From Mrakia gelida (Eukaryota; Basidiomycota; Tremellomycetes; Cystofilobasidiales; Mrakiaceae): a stretch of DNA of 64,000 nt. Where the stretch lies: the NCBI GenBank assembly GCA_024345305.1, contig BRON01000021.1, positions 186,001 to 250,000 of the forward strand, written 5' to 3'. The translations under genes were made by a program, and so were the position numbers. Positions 45,301 to 56,962 of the stretch are shown piece after piece. The notes under the pieces were generated by a model. The model had not been told where the DNA came from and did no database searches. It saw nothing but the letters and a program-made list of their open reading frames with translations. Numbering within the stretch: position 1 is the first letter of the stretch; the number at the start of each line of letters is the position of its first letter.

Positions 45301-48300
45301 TCTGGCCTTTTCGAGGAGGTGAGTCGGGTCGTCTTTGAATCTTTTCTTGTTCAAAGTGCTGATCACCTTTTCCGTCTTTCAGGCTCTTCCGAATGGTCCC
45401 CTCGAGCCTGTCCCTGCATCAGAAGTCAGTACGGAATGCTCGCTCTTCTGCTCTGCTCGTCTCGACGCGTCTCCTTGACCTACTTTCCCTTCTCTTTCTC
45501 AGCCCTCCCTCGAGCCTACCCGACGATCAGTCCGACGCCGATTTGCACCCAAGGACTGGGACGAGGTCGTGCTTTTCTCTTCCAACCGTCCTCCGGTTCC
45601 CCTTTCCAGGGCGGCTTCGAAACCGAAGAGGGTTGTCCTTCGCTGCACCTTCCCTGCCTGCGACGCCCACGCCGTTGAACCTGGATTGTACTGCGATCGT
45701 CATCGTGAGTTTTTCGCTCCCCTCTTCCCTTTCTCCTCAGGTTCAACCCGACTGATGTTCTGTTCTGGTTCCTGCAGGTCCTTCAACCTTCGAACTTCCC
45801 ACGGTCGTCGTTCCTCCCGACCTCTTCCCTACCGCGCCAACTCGAGAAGAGCTTCGAGACCTCCATCGCGACTTCGCCTTTGCCACCTCCAACAACGAGC
45901 TTTCGGACGTCACTTGCTTCGCCTGCGCCCGACTCACCAACCAGGACGATGCTCAACGGATCCCAGAAACCGAGTTCGTCCTTTCGGAGGAGGAGGAAGC
46001 CATCGGCGATCGTCTCTCCATCGCCCCTCTCCGAGTTCCCTTCGACTTCCTCCCCTTCCTTCGACGGCACCATCGACAAGAGTGGGACGATCTCTTCGCT
46101 TACGGCTCGAGGGTGTTTGACGGCCACTTTGTAGCCAAGGAGGGACTCGGCTGGGAGGACGAAGAGGGAGGGTTGTTTGCGGAGGTGTGCAACGATTGCT
46201 ACGGCTCTCTTCGACGAGGGAAGCTCCCTCGATCCTCTCTCGCCAACGGTCTCTGGACGGGACCGGTCCCACCCGAGCTGGCATGCTTGACGGTGATGGA
46301 GGAGAGAGCGTTGAGCCTCAGTCGGACCTCGTTGAAGGCCATCTACAACCTCGATGTTCGTCCCCTCTTTTCCTTCTTCTTTTCGTCTTTCTCTTCTGTT
46401 TCTTGATCTTTCGAGCTGACTTCGAGTCTCGTTGGTTTATTTGTCCCCCTGCTTTCGCCTCTCAGGGTTCCAAGACCGCTCGGAAGTACGGAACCGCTCC
46501 GTCGAGCGAGAGGCTTCAACGAGCGATGAAGGGACACTGGGTCGCATGGCCTCAGTATCTCGGAGCTCTTGTCGAGCACGTTATGGAACTCCCTCAGTCT
46601 CCCGAAGACCTCGCCGAACAGCTCCAAGTCAGTCTCGTGGGTCCCTCGCCTTACTCGGAGAAGGAGCTCTCGGATCTCCTCCAGGTCGATCCTCGTCGGA
46701 TTCGCGTCGCTTTCGAATGGCTCTCTACTCGACACGAAGACTACGCCGCCATCACTTGGAACTTCCGGACAGCTTCTCGCTACCAGTCCGAGCTCCCGTC
46801 CGAGATCTTCGTTTCTCGGATCGAACCCAGTGCGGAGGACGAGGCCGAAAGGTCGGGTTACGCTCAGCAGGACGAGGACGCGTCGGCCATGCCAGGAGGT
46901 CGCTTTGGAACCCTCGACGACGAGGATCCGATCTACGAGGAGAACCCCACCTACGTCCCCGTCGTCTCTTCTTCGGGAATCGTCGATCTCAACGGAGGAA
47001 GCCTCGATCTTCGAGCCCGACAGGAAGCCGCTCTCGAGAAGGTCACTCGAGATCCGGACGTTCTTTTCCAGTCAAGGTCTTCCGGAATCGACATCTCCGA
47101 TCCTCCAGGTCTCCTCCCACGCGTCTTCTTCTGCCTCTACCCGTACGGAGTTGGAGGTTTCCAGGATCTCGAACGCTCAGCCTACGCCTCGACTCCAGGA
47201 CTTCTCGTCCATCTTCGAGCTCTCCTCCTTCGGTCGGATCGACTCTTCGCCGAGCACCCCTTCTGGTTGTTCTTCGGGTTCGACCTTCTCCAACGACAGA
47301 GAGTCGCCCGCTTCAGCTCGGTCCGAGCTTCGAAACCCTCGTTCGGTCGGTCGGTCAAGGACATCAGTTCGATCAAGATGGACGATCTCGTCGCCGCTCT
47401 CAGAGCTATCAAGGACAGGAAGGACTACGCCGCCGTCCCAGGAGTCCAGGAACTCTTCCGATCGTCGCTGTGGGTGACGGGTCAGCTCGTCGGATCGGAT
47501 CAGAGTCGCTCGAACAGTAGGAAAGAGCTCAAGGTTAGTGAAACGGAAGCACCGTTCCTTGCTTTCGTTCTCTCGCTGATTTTTCCTTTTGATCTCCTCT
47601 CTCAGGCAACCGTCACCGCCATCGGTCTCCCTTCGATATGGCTCACCATCAACCCTCCGGACACCAAGAGTGCGATCCTCCTCAAGTTCGCATCTGGCGA
47701 CTCCATCGATCTCGACGACGCTTTCCAACTCCAGCTCCCAACTCCCAACCAGAGGAGTGTGATGGTCGCCAAGAATCCTGTTGCTGCTGCTCGGTGAGTA
47801 CTTGACAGTGCTTTTTCGTTGCCGTTTCATTCGCTGACTTCGATCCCTTCTTCTGTCCAGCTACTTCAAGTTAATCATGGATTCCGTCTTCGACCTTCTC
47901 GTTCGAACGGACCGTACAGGATCATCCGTTGGTCTTTTCGGTCGAGCTCGAGCCCACTATGGCACCATCGAGAATCAAGGTCGAGGCTCTCTTCACACCC
48001 ACGCTCTCGTGTGGCTGCACGGGCAGCTCTCTCCCTTGGAAGCTCAGAAGCGGTTGTCGGAGGTGGGAGTGGAGTTTCACGAGTGGAGGACGCGTCTTCT
48101 TCAGGTTCGTTTCGTTGGCTTCTCTCCTTCCTCTTTCTTTTTCTCTCTCCTTTATCGCATGCTGACTTGAGCTTACCCTCGTCTTGTTTTGCTGGGTAGG
48201 AGACCGACAAGATGATACGTCTCGACTTCGAGGAACTTTCGAATCTCGCTTCTGTCGAGGAGGTTCGACTCGCCAACGGAGATCATGTTTACCCTCGAGA

Positions 48301-51300
48301 CCCGACTTGCTGGCTCCCTCCCTCGCCGGAAGGCGACCTCGACGATTACCAGCGTCGGATGGACGCAGATCTTCTCCTCGTGCGTTTCGCTTCCTCGCCG
48401 TCGAAACCTCTTCCAACGAGGCAACTTCTGATCTTGACTTTTCCTTTTTCTAGGTCGGGGTTCGCCCCCAAACCCACTCGCACACCTCGTCCTGTCAACG
48501 CCTTCGGGACGACGGAACCTCCTTCTGTCGCTACGGTTACGACGGAGCTGGAAAGGACCTCGTTCCCGAATCCAAGGTCTCCTCCGCTGGCGATATCGTC
48601 CTCCGTCGCCGCCATCCGAAGATCAACAACTACAATCCACTCCTCGTCAACCTCGTTCGAGGAAACATGGACGTCAAACCTCTTTTCAGCGGCTACCGTT
48701 CTCTCACGTCCATCCACTATTGCACCAAGTACATGACCAAGAACGACGTCGCCATTCATCGATTCTACGCTCTCACCCTCGCCGTCAAGAACCTGGAGGT
48801 CTGTCGCTCTTTCTTCCCTTCGGTTCTCTCGCTGTACTGAGTCTTGTTTCTTTTTCTCCTCGTTAGCGTCAGTACGGTCGCAGTGATCTCCCGGCATCCG
48901 TCTCCGCTCGAAAGCTACTCCACAGCTGCATCAACCGGATCGGTTCAGAGTTGGAGATCCCAGCCGTCTCCGTCGCCTACTTCATCCTCTACGACGCCGA
49001 CCACTTCGCCTCCGAGAGTTACTGCAAACTCTACCTTGCCTGTTTCGAGACCAGGCTTCGAGGATGGGAGGCCGTTCGACAACTGGAGAAGGGTGGGCTC
49101 GGTTTCCCCATGGGTTGCGAAGTAAGTCTTCTCTCTCCAGGTCTTGTTTCCTCTTACGTCTGGTGAGGTGGATATTTAACCATCTCTTCTCTTTGTTCAG
49201 GAGCCGGAGGACGCTCGAGCTGATCTTGTTGAAGGGGAAGGATTGGCCGTTCTCGACGCGATCGAGCTCGAGGTGAGTTGTCTCTGCCTCCGTCTTTGTT
49301 TCTTTTCAAAGTATCGTTTACCGATCTCTCTTCCTTTTTCTCTTCAAAATCGAAGGCCGCTCGGACGATCGAGGCGACGGAGGAGGAGGCGTACGTTGGA
49401 ACTGGGTCGGACGGAGGTCGTCCTGTGAGGGTTTCTTTTCTCTTCTTTCTTTCCGTCGCTCGTTCTCACTTCTTCTTCCTCCTGTGTTTCAGATCGACCC
49501 CGAGTCTCCTCGCTCGGTGGACGAGTCGCATGCTGGATCCCTGGAAGACTTTGTTGCACCGGATCATCTTTCGCAGTCGGGAGACGACGAGGATTGGTCG
49601 GATGGCGAGGTTCGTTCCTCTTCCCTCTCTCGCTCGCTTCTCTCCTCAGAGCTGACTTCTTGCTTTGCCTTTGATACTTTATAGGATACCTGGGAGCTGG
49701 GCTCTACCGATCTCGCTCCTGTTCCGGAGATCCTCTCTTCTCAGTCGGATGTCGAGGTGAGCTCTCTTCGAGTTCGTCCTTTCGTTGCCCTGGCGGAAGC
49801 TCATTTTTCCGCCTTTCGTTTCGCTCCATCAGATGCACGACTGGAGTTCCATCGATCCCTTCTCGTCCTCGGTGGTTCCCGAGCTCGTTCAGGGAAAGTC
49901 TGCGCTGGTGAGCCTTCTGGTTCTCTCCCTTGCTGTTTTTTTTTTCCTTGGCTCCTCCTGAACGACGCGTTCTTTCTTTCTCAGATGGACGTGGACTCTC
50001 CTCGTTCTCTTGACGATTCGGACGACGACTCCATGAACTCGTTCATCGTTTCGGATTCTTCCCTGGTCGAGGAGGGAGCCGGTCCTAGGGACGTCGAGGA
50101 GGTTGGCGATTGGGAGATGGTTCGTGAATCGATTGCTCGTCGCTTTTCAAGTCGTTCGTTCTGAACCTTTCTTACTTCTTAACGGTATCAGATGTCTCCC
50201 GAACTGGTGCTTCCTTCACCTGAGGACCGGAGAGAGGATCTCGGCAGTTTTCGATCGGTGAGTGCATCTTGTTCGTCCTCGTTCTCCTTCGGGAGTCATG
50301 CTGACCTTTGCTTTCCTGGTTGGACGATGGGGGGGTTGCAGTCTTCTTCCCCTCCCCCGATCTCTCCCAGCAATCAGGCAGCAGCAGTTCAGTCGGCGGA
50401 ACCTCTTCCCGTGCTATCGGAGGTGCAGCGACGAGGGGTCGAGGTCGAGGTCGGGGAGGAGTCGTTCGGAATCTTCGTTGGTCCGGATGGGCAGGTCGTC
50501 GAATCGAACCAGGCCGACGACTACCAGTATAGGCCTACCGAGCTCGAAGCCGAATCTCTCTACTTCTTCACCGCTCGCTTCAAACTCGTTCCTCGTCCCA
50601 AGAAGGCTCCCTCCTCCGTCGCTCTCTCCAAAGCCAACCTCCGCCGAAATCGACTTTTCCTCTTCCAACCCGGTCATCCTCGCTTCGCTACCCACGCCGT
50701 TCGAGCTCGTACGCTCATCGCCTACCCCGTCCTCGAAGGAGCAGCCGTCCCTTCCTCTCGAAACGAGAATCCTACCAAGAAACTCCAGTACATGCGGTCC
50801 CTTCTCCTCCTCTTCCAACCTTTTCGTTCGGCGCCGGACCTTCGAGCGGATGGAGAAACCTGGGAAGAGGCCTACCTTCGGTTCCAACCTTCGGAGGAGT
50901 GTTCAAGAATCATCGCCAACCTGGATTCGCTTCATCGAATGAAGGAGGAAGCAGACAAGGAGGCCGAGGAGAGACAGGTCGTTGCGGACGATCCTCGTTT
51001 CCGAACCCGTCGTCTCAACCACGACCCTCGTCTCGCACAAGGCGAGACCGACCATCAGATCGATGCAGCCGTCGCTGCCATGGACGAGGCTCAAACCTCC
51101 CCTTCTGGAGATCCCAGCGTCCTGGAAGCCGTCGCGTCGTTGGATCGGCTCGGTTTCTTCAACCCTGAGGTTTGTCGTTTCGTTTTGTTTATCCTTTCCC
51201 TTTTCGATCAATCTTGACTTCTACTTACTCCTCTTCGTCTCTGTACTCTTCCCTCTGTCAGAACATCAACCCTTCCCTCCGACTCGCCGCTCGACCTCTC

Positions 51301-53750
51301 CCTCCCCTCGGCTCCCGCGATGCAGTGTCGACCTTCCTTCCCGCCGACAGGATCGAGAAGCGAAACTGGGAGCACGAGTACAAGGTCAACGACGAGTTCG
51401 CAGCCCATCCGTCTCCGGAGGTGCAGCAGGAACGACGGAACGAGATTCTCTCCAATCCAGCCAATTCGGTGAGTCTCTTTCTGTCAGCCCGTCTTTTTTC
51501 CTTCACCTTTCCTTCGTTCCTGATCAATCTCGTTTTTCGTCCCTCTTGCTTTCTTCCTCTGCCCGTCAGTCGATCAGCACGCTCGATCTCTCCGACCCTT
51601 CCAACTTCGTTCGGTTCGCTCGAAGTCGAACTCTCAATGCGAAGCAGACCCTCGTCTTCGTCGCCGTCGCCTCCTCCATGCTCAAGAAGGAGAAGAACCC
51701 CGCCGAGCCTGGGACGGTCGCTCTCGTTTTGGGTCCAGGAGGAACGGGAAAGAGTAAAGCTCTCCACGCCATCACCGAATGGACTGAGCTTCGCTCGGTT
51801 CAGGCTTCCCTCCTTCGAATCGCTCCCTCCGCCACGGCCGCTTCTTCGATCTTCGGGAGGACGCTTCAAGGACTCGTAGGAGGATCAAGTCGTACTCCCA
51901 CCGCCGACGAGGACGCTCTCCCAATCATGAAAGCACCCGTCTCGGTATCCTCCAAGCTTCGCCAGCAGTGGCAGGGAGCGTCGACGGTGGCCATCGACGA
52001 GATCGGGATGGTTGGGCATCGTCTCTTAGGCCTTTTCCACCATGTTTCGTCGTTGATCTTTGGAGACGCCCGAGGGCTGCCGTTTGGAGGACTCAACGTC
52101 AGTCAAAGGTTCTCTTTTTGCTGTTGGACTTTCGCACGATCGTCGACTGACGTTCTGCTTTCACGATCGTTCTTCAGGTCTTCTTCTTTGGAGATTTTCA
52201 TCAGTTCGAGCCGGTTCTCGACCAATCTCTCCTCAACGTACCCTCTTCCGGTTTCAACCACTTCGTCAACTACGCCGATGCTCTCACTCTCGACGAGCCC
52301 ATGCGTCAGGAAGCAGGAGAGGAGGACTTCGTCGCTCTTTTGGCTCGCCTCCGTCACCGTCTCTGTTCGGAGCACGACTTCGACTGGTTGAACTCTCGGA
52401 TCGTCGGCTCTCCCAACACACCCTCCATCAGCAGCCCCGAGTGGCAGAACGCCCTTTTCATCACCCAGCGACACGCTCTTCGTCGGGAGGTCAACCGCCG
52501 ACGCGTCCTCCAGTTCGCTACAGCAACTCGTCAAACTCCCTACCTCGTCCCCTGCGTCTACTCTGGTTCGAAAGGAGCTCCTACCGCGGAACAGGTCGCT
52601 CTGTTGAGGGATCGGTCTCCGAGCCTGCACGGGGGGGTTGATTCGGCTGTTTATCTCGTCGTTGGTGAGTGCTCCGTTGCATTGCTCTTTGCGTCCTCGT
52701 TTCGGATCCTTCTCTCGAGTTCTGATGGCCTTTTTGAATTTCTTACTTGCCGGCCAACCTCAGGTATGCCCGTCGTCCTCTACGCCAACAAGTCAACACC
52801 CCAGGGAATCACCAACGGCAGTCTGGGACGCGTCCTCGGATTTCGTCTACATCCTTCCGACGTCAGCAACTCTCCTCGAGTGGAAGGAGGTTTCCACGTC
52901 CTCACTCGTCCTCCTCCCGTTGTCTACGTCGAGATGACCTCGCCTCACAAGCATCTCGGACGATATCGAGGTCTTCCCAGGCACGTCGTTCCAATCTTCC
53001 CTCAGTCGGTGTCGATTCAGCTCAAGCAGGAGGAGACGAGGGAGGAGCAGGAGGAGCGACTTCACCAGAACGCTTTGGAGAGGGAAGCCGCTAGCATTCG
53101 TGCTGCCTTCCCGAACGATGCCGGTGTCGCCGCCGATTTTGCTACCTCGAGGAAACGGAAGGCTCGTCCTCGGCCTCTCAGCTTCACGACCTTCCAGCTC
53201 CCCTTCACACCTGCCTTCGCCATAACGGACTACAAGTCGCAAGGGGTCTCTGCGGATAAGGTGCGCTTTAGAGGTTTCCTTTCCCACCGAGCGTTTTTCG
53301 ATTCGAGGGCTGATCGCTTGCGTTTTCGTTTTCGTCTCAAGGTCATCGTCGATCTCGCCACTCCAAGGAACGGAAAGACCAGCCGAGCCACCTCTTACGT
53401 TCAGATCTCGAGGGCTCGTAAAGCTAGCGGGCTTCTCGTCCTCAGCTCGTTCAACAAGCGAGTCATCCGAGGAGGGATGCCAGCGGCATGGAAGACTAGC
53501 GAGGCGGAGCACGCTCGAAAGGAGATCGTCACTGTTGCTCGTTTGAGGAAGGTAAGCAGCTTTGATTCCTTCTCGATCTACCTTCTTCTCTGTTGGCTGA
53601 CCGTTGGCTTTTTGCTCTTCGCAGTTCATGGGAGAAGTCGGGTGTCTGGAAGACTACGATCTTTACGTTCGAGAGAGGGAGGACGCGAAGGGACGAGCCG
53701 AGTCTTGTTCTCGACAGGCGTCTGCTGCCGAAGGGGACGATGAGTGGTAG
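42372..53750 (+). CDS. Helitron Rep-helicase with tandem OTU-like domains
   Basis: About 34 exons join in phase over 11.4 kb, giving roughly 2,900 residues. In order: a hydrophobic N-terminal helix (YLFSWLASLVLLAP); a helical domain (42760-43130); two OTU-like cysteine-protease domains (43540-43950: GGGNCLVHAMF...SEHYMRL; 44370-44820: GRGNCLLHSLF...AHFERLEL); Cys/His-rich segments (CTFPACDAH...YCDRH; CFAC...CNDC); the Helitron N-terminal region and rolling-circle Rep nuclease with HUH motif LHTH (47991-48002), CRYGYDG, INNYNP, and two tyrosines in HYCTKYMTK (48718-48720, 48730-48732); short acidic exons (49200-50120); and a Pif1-type SF1B helicase with P-loop GPGGTGKS (51732-51755), VAIDEIGM, GDFHQFEPV, TDYKSQG and SYVQISRAR. 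It ends at TAG 53748-53750. All catalytic motifs are intact. It moves DNA by rolling-circle transposition (family knowledge). Joining of the first four exons is less certain. Confidence 0.87.
42372..53750 (+). mobile_element. Helitron core, right copy (ends not found)
   Basis: Only the Rep-helicase gene is delimited. Helitrons start with TC and end in a hairpin plus CTRR without target duplication. I could not identify such termini in 42081-42371 or 53751-54306, so the element may be larger and include the F-box-like genes. Confidence 0.6.
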
Positions 53751-54306
53751 AACAGTTGCAGATGTCGTTATCTTCGCTGCGTTTGGATACGTTTACGTTT
53801 TAGTTCGAGGGTGGGTCTTGGGTTGGAAGGGGGGGGGGGGGGTTGTCTTTTCGTTTTCTCTCTGCTTCCACTTTTTTTTTGGTTTCCTTGCTTTCTCGAT
53901 CTCGATATTCACTTTTGCTTGACGTTCGATCTCGGATCAAGGGTGGAAGCTTTCTCTTGCTGCGTGACCCTTGCGCTTTCCGGCGCAGGAAAGATTGGGC
54001 ACAAGTCAAGTCGTCCGTCGCGACGCGTCCTTTTTTCTCATCTGACGCAACGGTTCAGCCGAGCTCAGGTAATTTTGAAGAACCCCTTTTTATTTACATC
54101 GTTCTGTTAATGGCCGCCGCTTTCTCTGTTGATCTCGGCCTCTGGAAGGTGAGTCCGTTTCTGACGTCTCGATTTCTCTTTCTTTTGTTGGTCCGCGTCT
54201 CTTCATGCGCTATTCGAGCAATGAATCGTATCGACGCCCTGATAGACTAAAAACCATACTACTCTTACGTCTCCGGCTGAGAGACCTCGTTTAGAAGATC
54301 ACCTGG
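53751..54306. other. Helitron downstream flank (right copy)
   Basis: Mirror of 14275-14830: 14-nt G run at 53829-53842, GC-rich hairpin at 53969-53989, small exon-like ORF around 54110-54250. No CTRR terminus could be assigned after the hairpin. Confidence 0.4.
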
Positions 54307-56345
54307 TTAAATCTGAACGCGTTCCTCTCCCTCCACGAGATCCTGTTCGCTCTCGCTCGTCGTGTCGACCAGCGATTCGAAGCCTTCGTCTTCTGCGGGT
54401 TCGACCCACTCGGCGTTGGTGACCCAGAGAGGTGCTGCTCGAACGTCAAAGGTAAACAGAGGTCTCAGCGGAGGTCTCGGTGTCGACTTGAGAAAAGAGA
54501 TCGACACTCACGCGGGTTTCCTTCATGATCCAGCAACGCAACCTCGTTCTCCTTCGCTGCCCTTACCCACTTCCTGCACTCGGTCCTGAAGAACTCGGTC
54601 TCTGGGTAGCTGCTCCACGTGATGCTGTTGAGCCATACGGCCTTGAGCTTGGGCCATCTCTTCTTCTCGAGTTGGATGAGCCAACCGTCCAGGCGATCGT
54701 TGCTGGGTCCGAAGAGGTGGTGGTTGAGGAGGAGATTCTCGACAGTGGGATGAGCTATCTCGAGGTTGTCGAGTTCGAAGAGCGAGGATCCTTTGATTCG
54801 AAGTGTAGCGATGTTGGGGGCTCGTTTGATGAGATCGAGGATGTGAGCGTGGGAGACGAAGTTCGACGTTTGTTCCGATATGGCGAGTTCGACGAGGTTC
54901 GACCCGACTTGATCAAGGAGTTCGTAGATGGCAGCCTCCCAAACGTGCTCGAAGACGTCGGCCCAGAAGTAGAGAGTGAGGATCTTGAGGTTGGGGAGGT
55001 TGGGGAGGCAGTAGGGAAGGTGAGGGCGTCGAGGGTCGCTCATCGAAAGACGGAGGAAGGTGAGGGTCGAGGCTTGTCCGAAGCACCCGAAGGTCGCGAG
55101 TCCTGTGAGAGTAGTGTCCAGATGGAGAAGATGCCGAGGTTGCGAGATTAGAGCTTTCACTGCGTTCGGACGCAGGAGCGGAGAAGTTGAAAGCAAGGCG
55201 CGTCAGTTCGAATCGACGCGACGCGACTCGGAGCTGATCGTTTCCTCTGCACTCACAAGCGTTGTATCTCCAATCCATTGTGCTTCCGTCTGAAGCTCCG
55301 CGAGTCCTGATCCCGACTGTTGAGAGTGAAGGTCGACGAGAGTCAGCTTCTCGTTCTCGGTCGATAAAAAAACATTGACCAGATCGAAGCGTCCTCACCT
55401 TGTCGAATGATTTCGCTTCGTTTCCCAGTCGTAAGCTGAAGTCGTTGAAGATAACACTGGATCAGTGTTGAGCTACAGTTGAACCGTCCACAGAGGGAAG
55501 CTGCTTACCAGAGGAGGGGAGAATTGGTTTTTGAACGCGAAACTCTTGAGGCGAGAGCAAGCGAGCATGACATCGACGGGAGTTTGAGTGATCTGCCCTA
55601 GATGTTCCGGGGCGTAGGTTTCGAAGTGGAGCTCCTCAACGAGTTGAGCCAGAACCGGTGTCGTAGCGAGGGTGTAAAGGAGCTGGACCATGGACTGAGT
55701 TGTGACGAGAGAGATCCGTCGATAGAGGAGGGGAGTGGCGATGAGCTGGCAATTCGCCCAAAAGGAGAGCCGATCAGTCCTCGTTCGACCTGTTCTACAC
55801 TGACTAGCGCTCGTTCACTCACGTAGAAAGTAGGAGAAAGCAGAGCGCACGACTGGAGGTCCAGGGATTTTGGAACGTAAAGTCGCGACTCTCCCTCTTC
55901 CCTGAATCGATCGAAACTGGTGTAGGAGGATCGAGTGAGACCGACGAACTCCAGGATGAGTCGAATGGTTTCAATCGGCACTCGAAGTATATGGCAGATC
56001 TCTCCAGCCAAGAGAGGAGGGATTACTCTACCGAGAGAAAGAAGAGCTCAAGTCAGTGAATCGTTCTGGTTCTCGTGCCCTCCTTCCTTCTTTCAAAGAG
56101 AGCTCACGGGGTAAAGTAAGTGCGCCCTTTCTCCATCCTCCGATCAAATTGGGTGTGGCAGTTGATGGCTTGAAGGATAGCTTTATCTCGTTGTTTTCTG
56201 GAACAAAAGATTGAGCGGAGACGAAATCAGTTCAAGTTCCGTCCTCACCGCGGACTGCTTTGCTTGCTTCGACTTACAGAAGACCTTCTTTGTTTATTCC
56301 CGCTATCATGGTGCTGAGCGTAGTGTACTGGTCGAAGTTGGACAT
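54307..56345 (-). CDS. F-box/LRR-like protein (right copy)
   Basis: Mirror of 12236-14274, described there. ATG at 56345-56343, stop at 54309-54307. Confidence 0.65.
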
Positions 56346-56962
56346 TGTTTGCCGATGCGAGAAGCGAGGAACGAGGAAAGAAGGTGGGATCGAGCGTGGC
56401 GGTTGGGAGTAGCTCTCTTTGGGAACTCGTTTCTCGATTTTATAGCTTGTCCGTTTCGCCTTTCTTCAACTCGGTTTTCTTCTTCCTACGCTCTTCCCTC
56501 TTGATGTGCCGGAAACGTTTTCTCCTTCGGGAAGACGAACCAGAAGGGGACGTGAGTGACACTGTTCGACGCGTCGCGATCGCAACTTTTCGTTCCGAAA
56601 CTTCCCCTTTGATCTCCAGGCTGCTCCCAGGGTTGTTCCTCCTCAACTTGAGTTTTAATCGGGAAGTCGACAGAAACAGCAACAAAGTCTGTCAGGTTTC
56701 CTTTCTCTTTCCGACCGAGGTTTCACTTTCGCCCATCTCGGTCGAACTGCGCGTCTCGGAACGAGCTCACCAGTCTTGGAGTTTGAGAGGCTTCCCTTCA
56801 TTCTCCCTCTTTCCTCTTTCGACCGTTTTGGTTTCAGCCTTTTCCAGATGCGGCTGGCTGGGTTCTCTTCGGTGTTCAAAACGGTGGAGGAGTCCTTTCT
56901 CGTTCTTTCTCCAACCGCCATTCTTGTCGTCCTTCCTTCCCTTCCTCCTCCTTTCCTTCGCC
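56346..56962. promoter_or_regulatory. Divergent intergenic region (right copy)
   Basis: Mirror of 11619-12235; GACGCGTC near 56570. Confidence 0.4.

Noticed and set aside
46432..47520. Long ORF of over 360 codons rich in Arg, Ser and Pro overlapping the Helitron gene
   Set aside because: It is an alternative frame of the Helitron exon. The conserved Helitron domains lie in the other frame and splice in phase on both sides.
53969..53989. GC-rich hairpin after the Helitron gene as its 3' terminus
   Set aside because: No CTRR follows within the usual 10-12 nt, so it does not meet the Helitron end rule.
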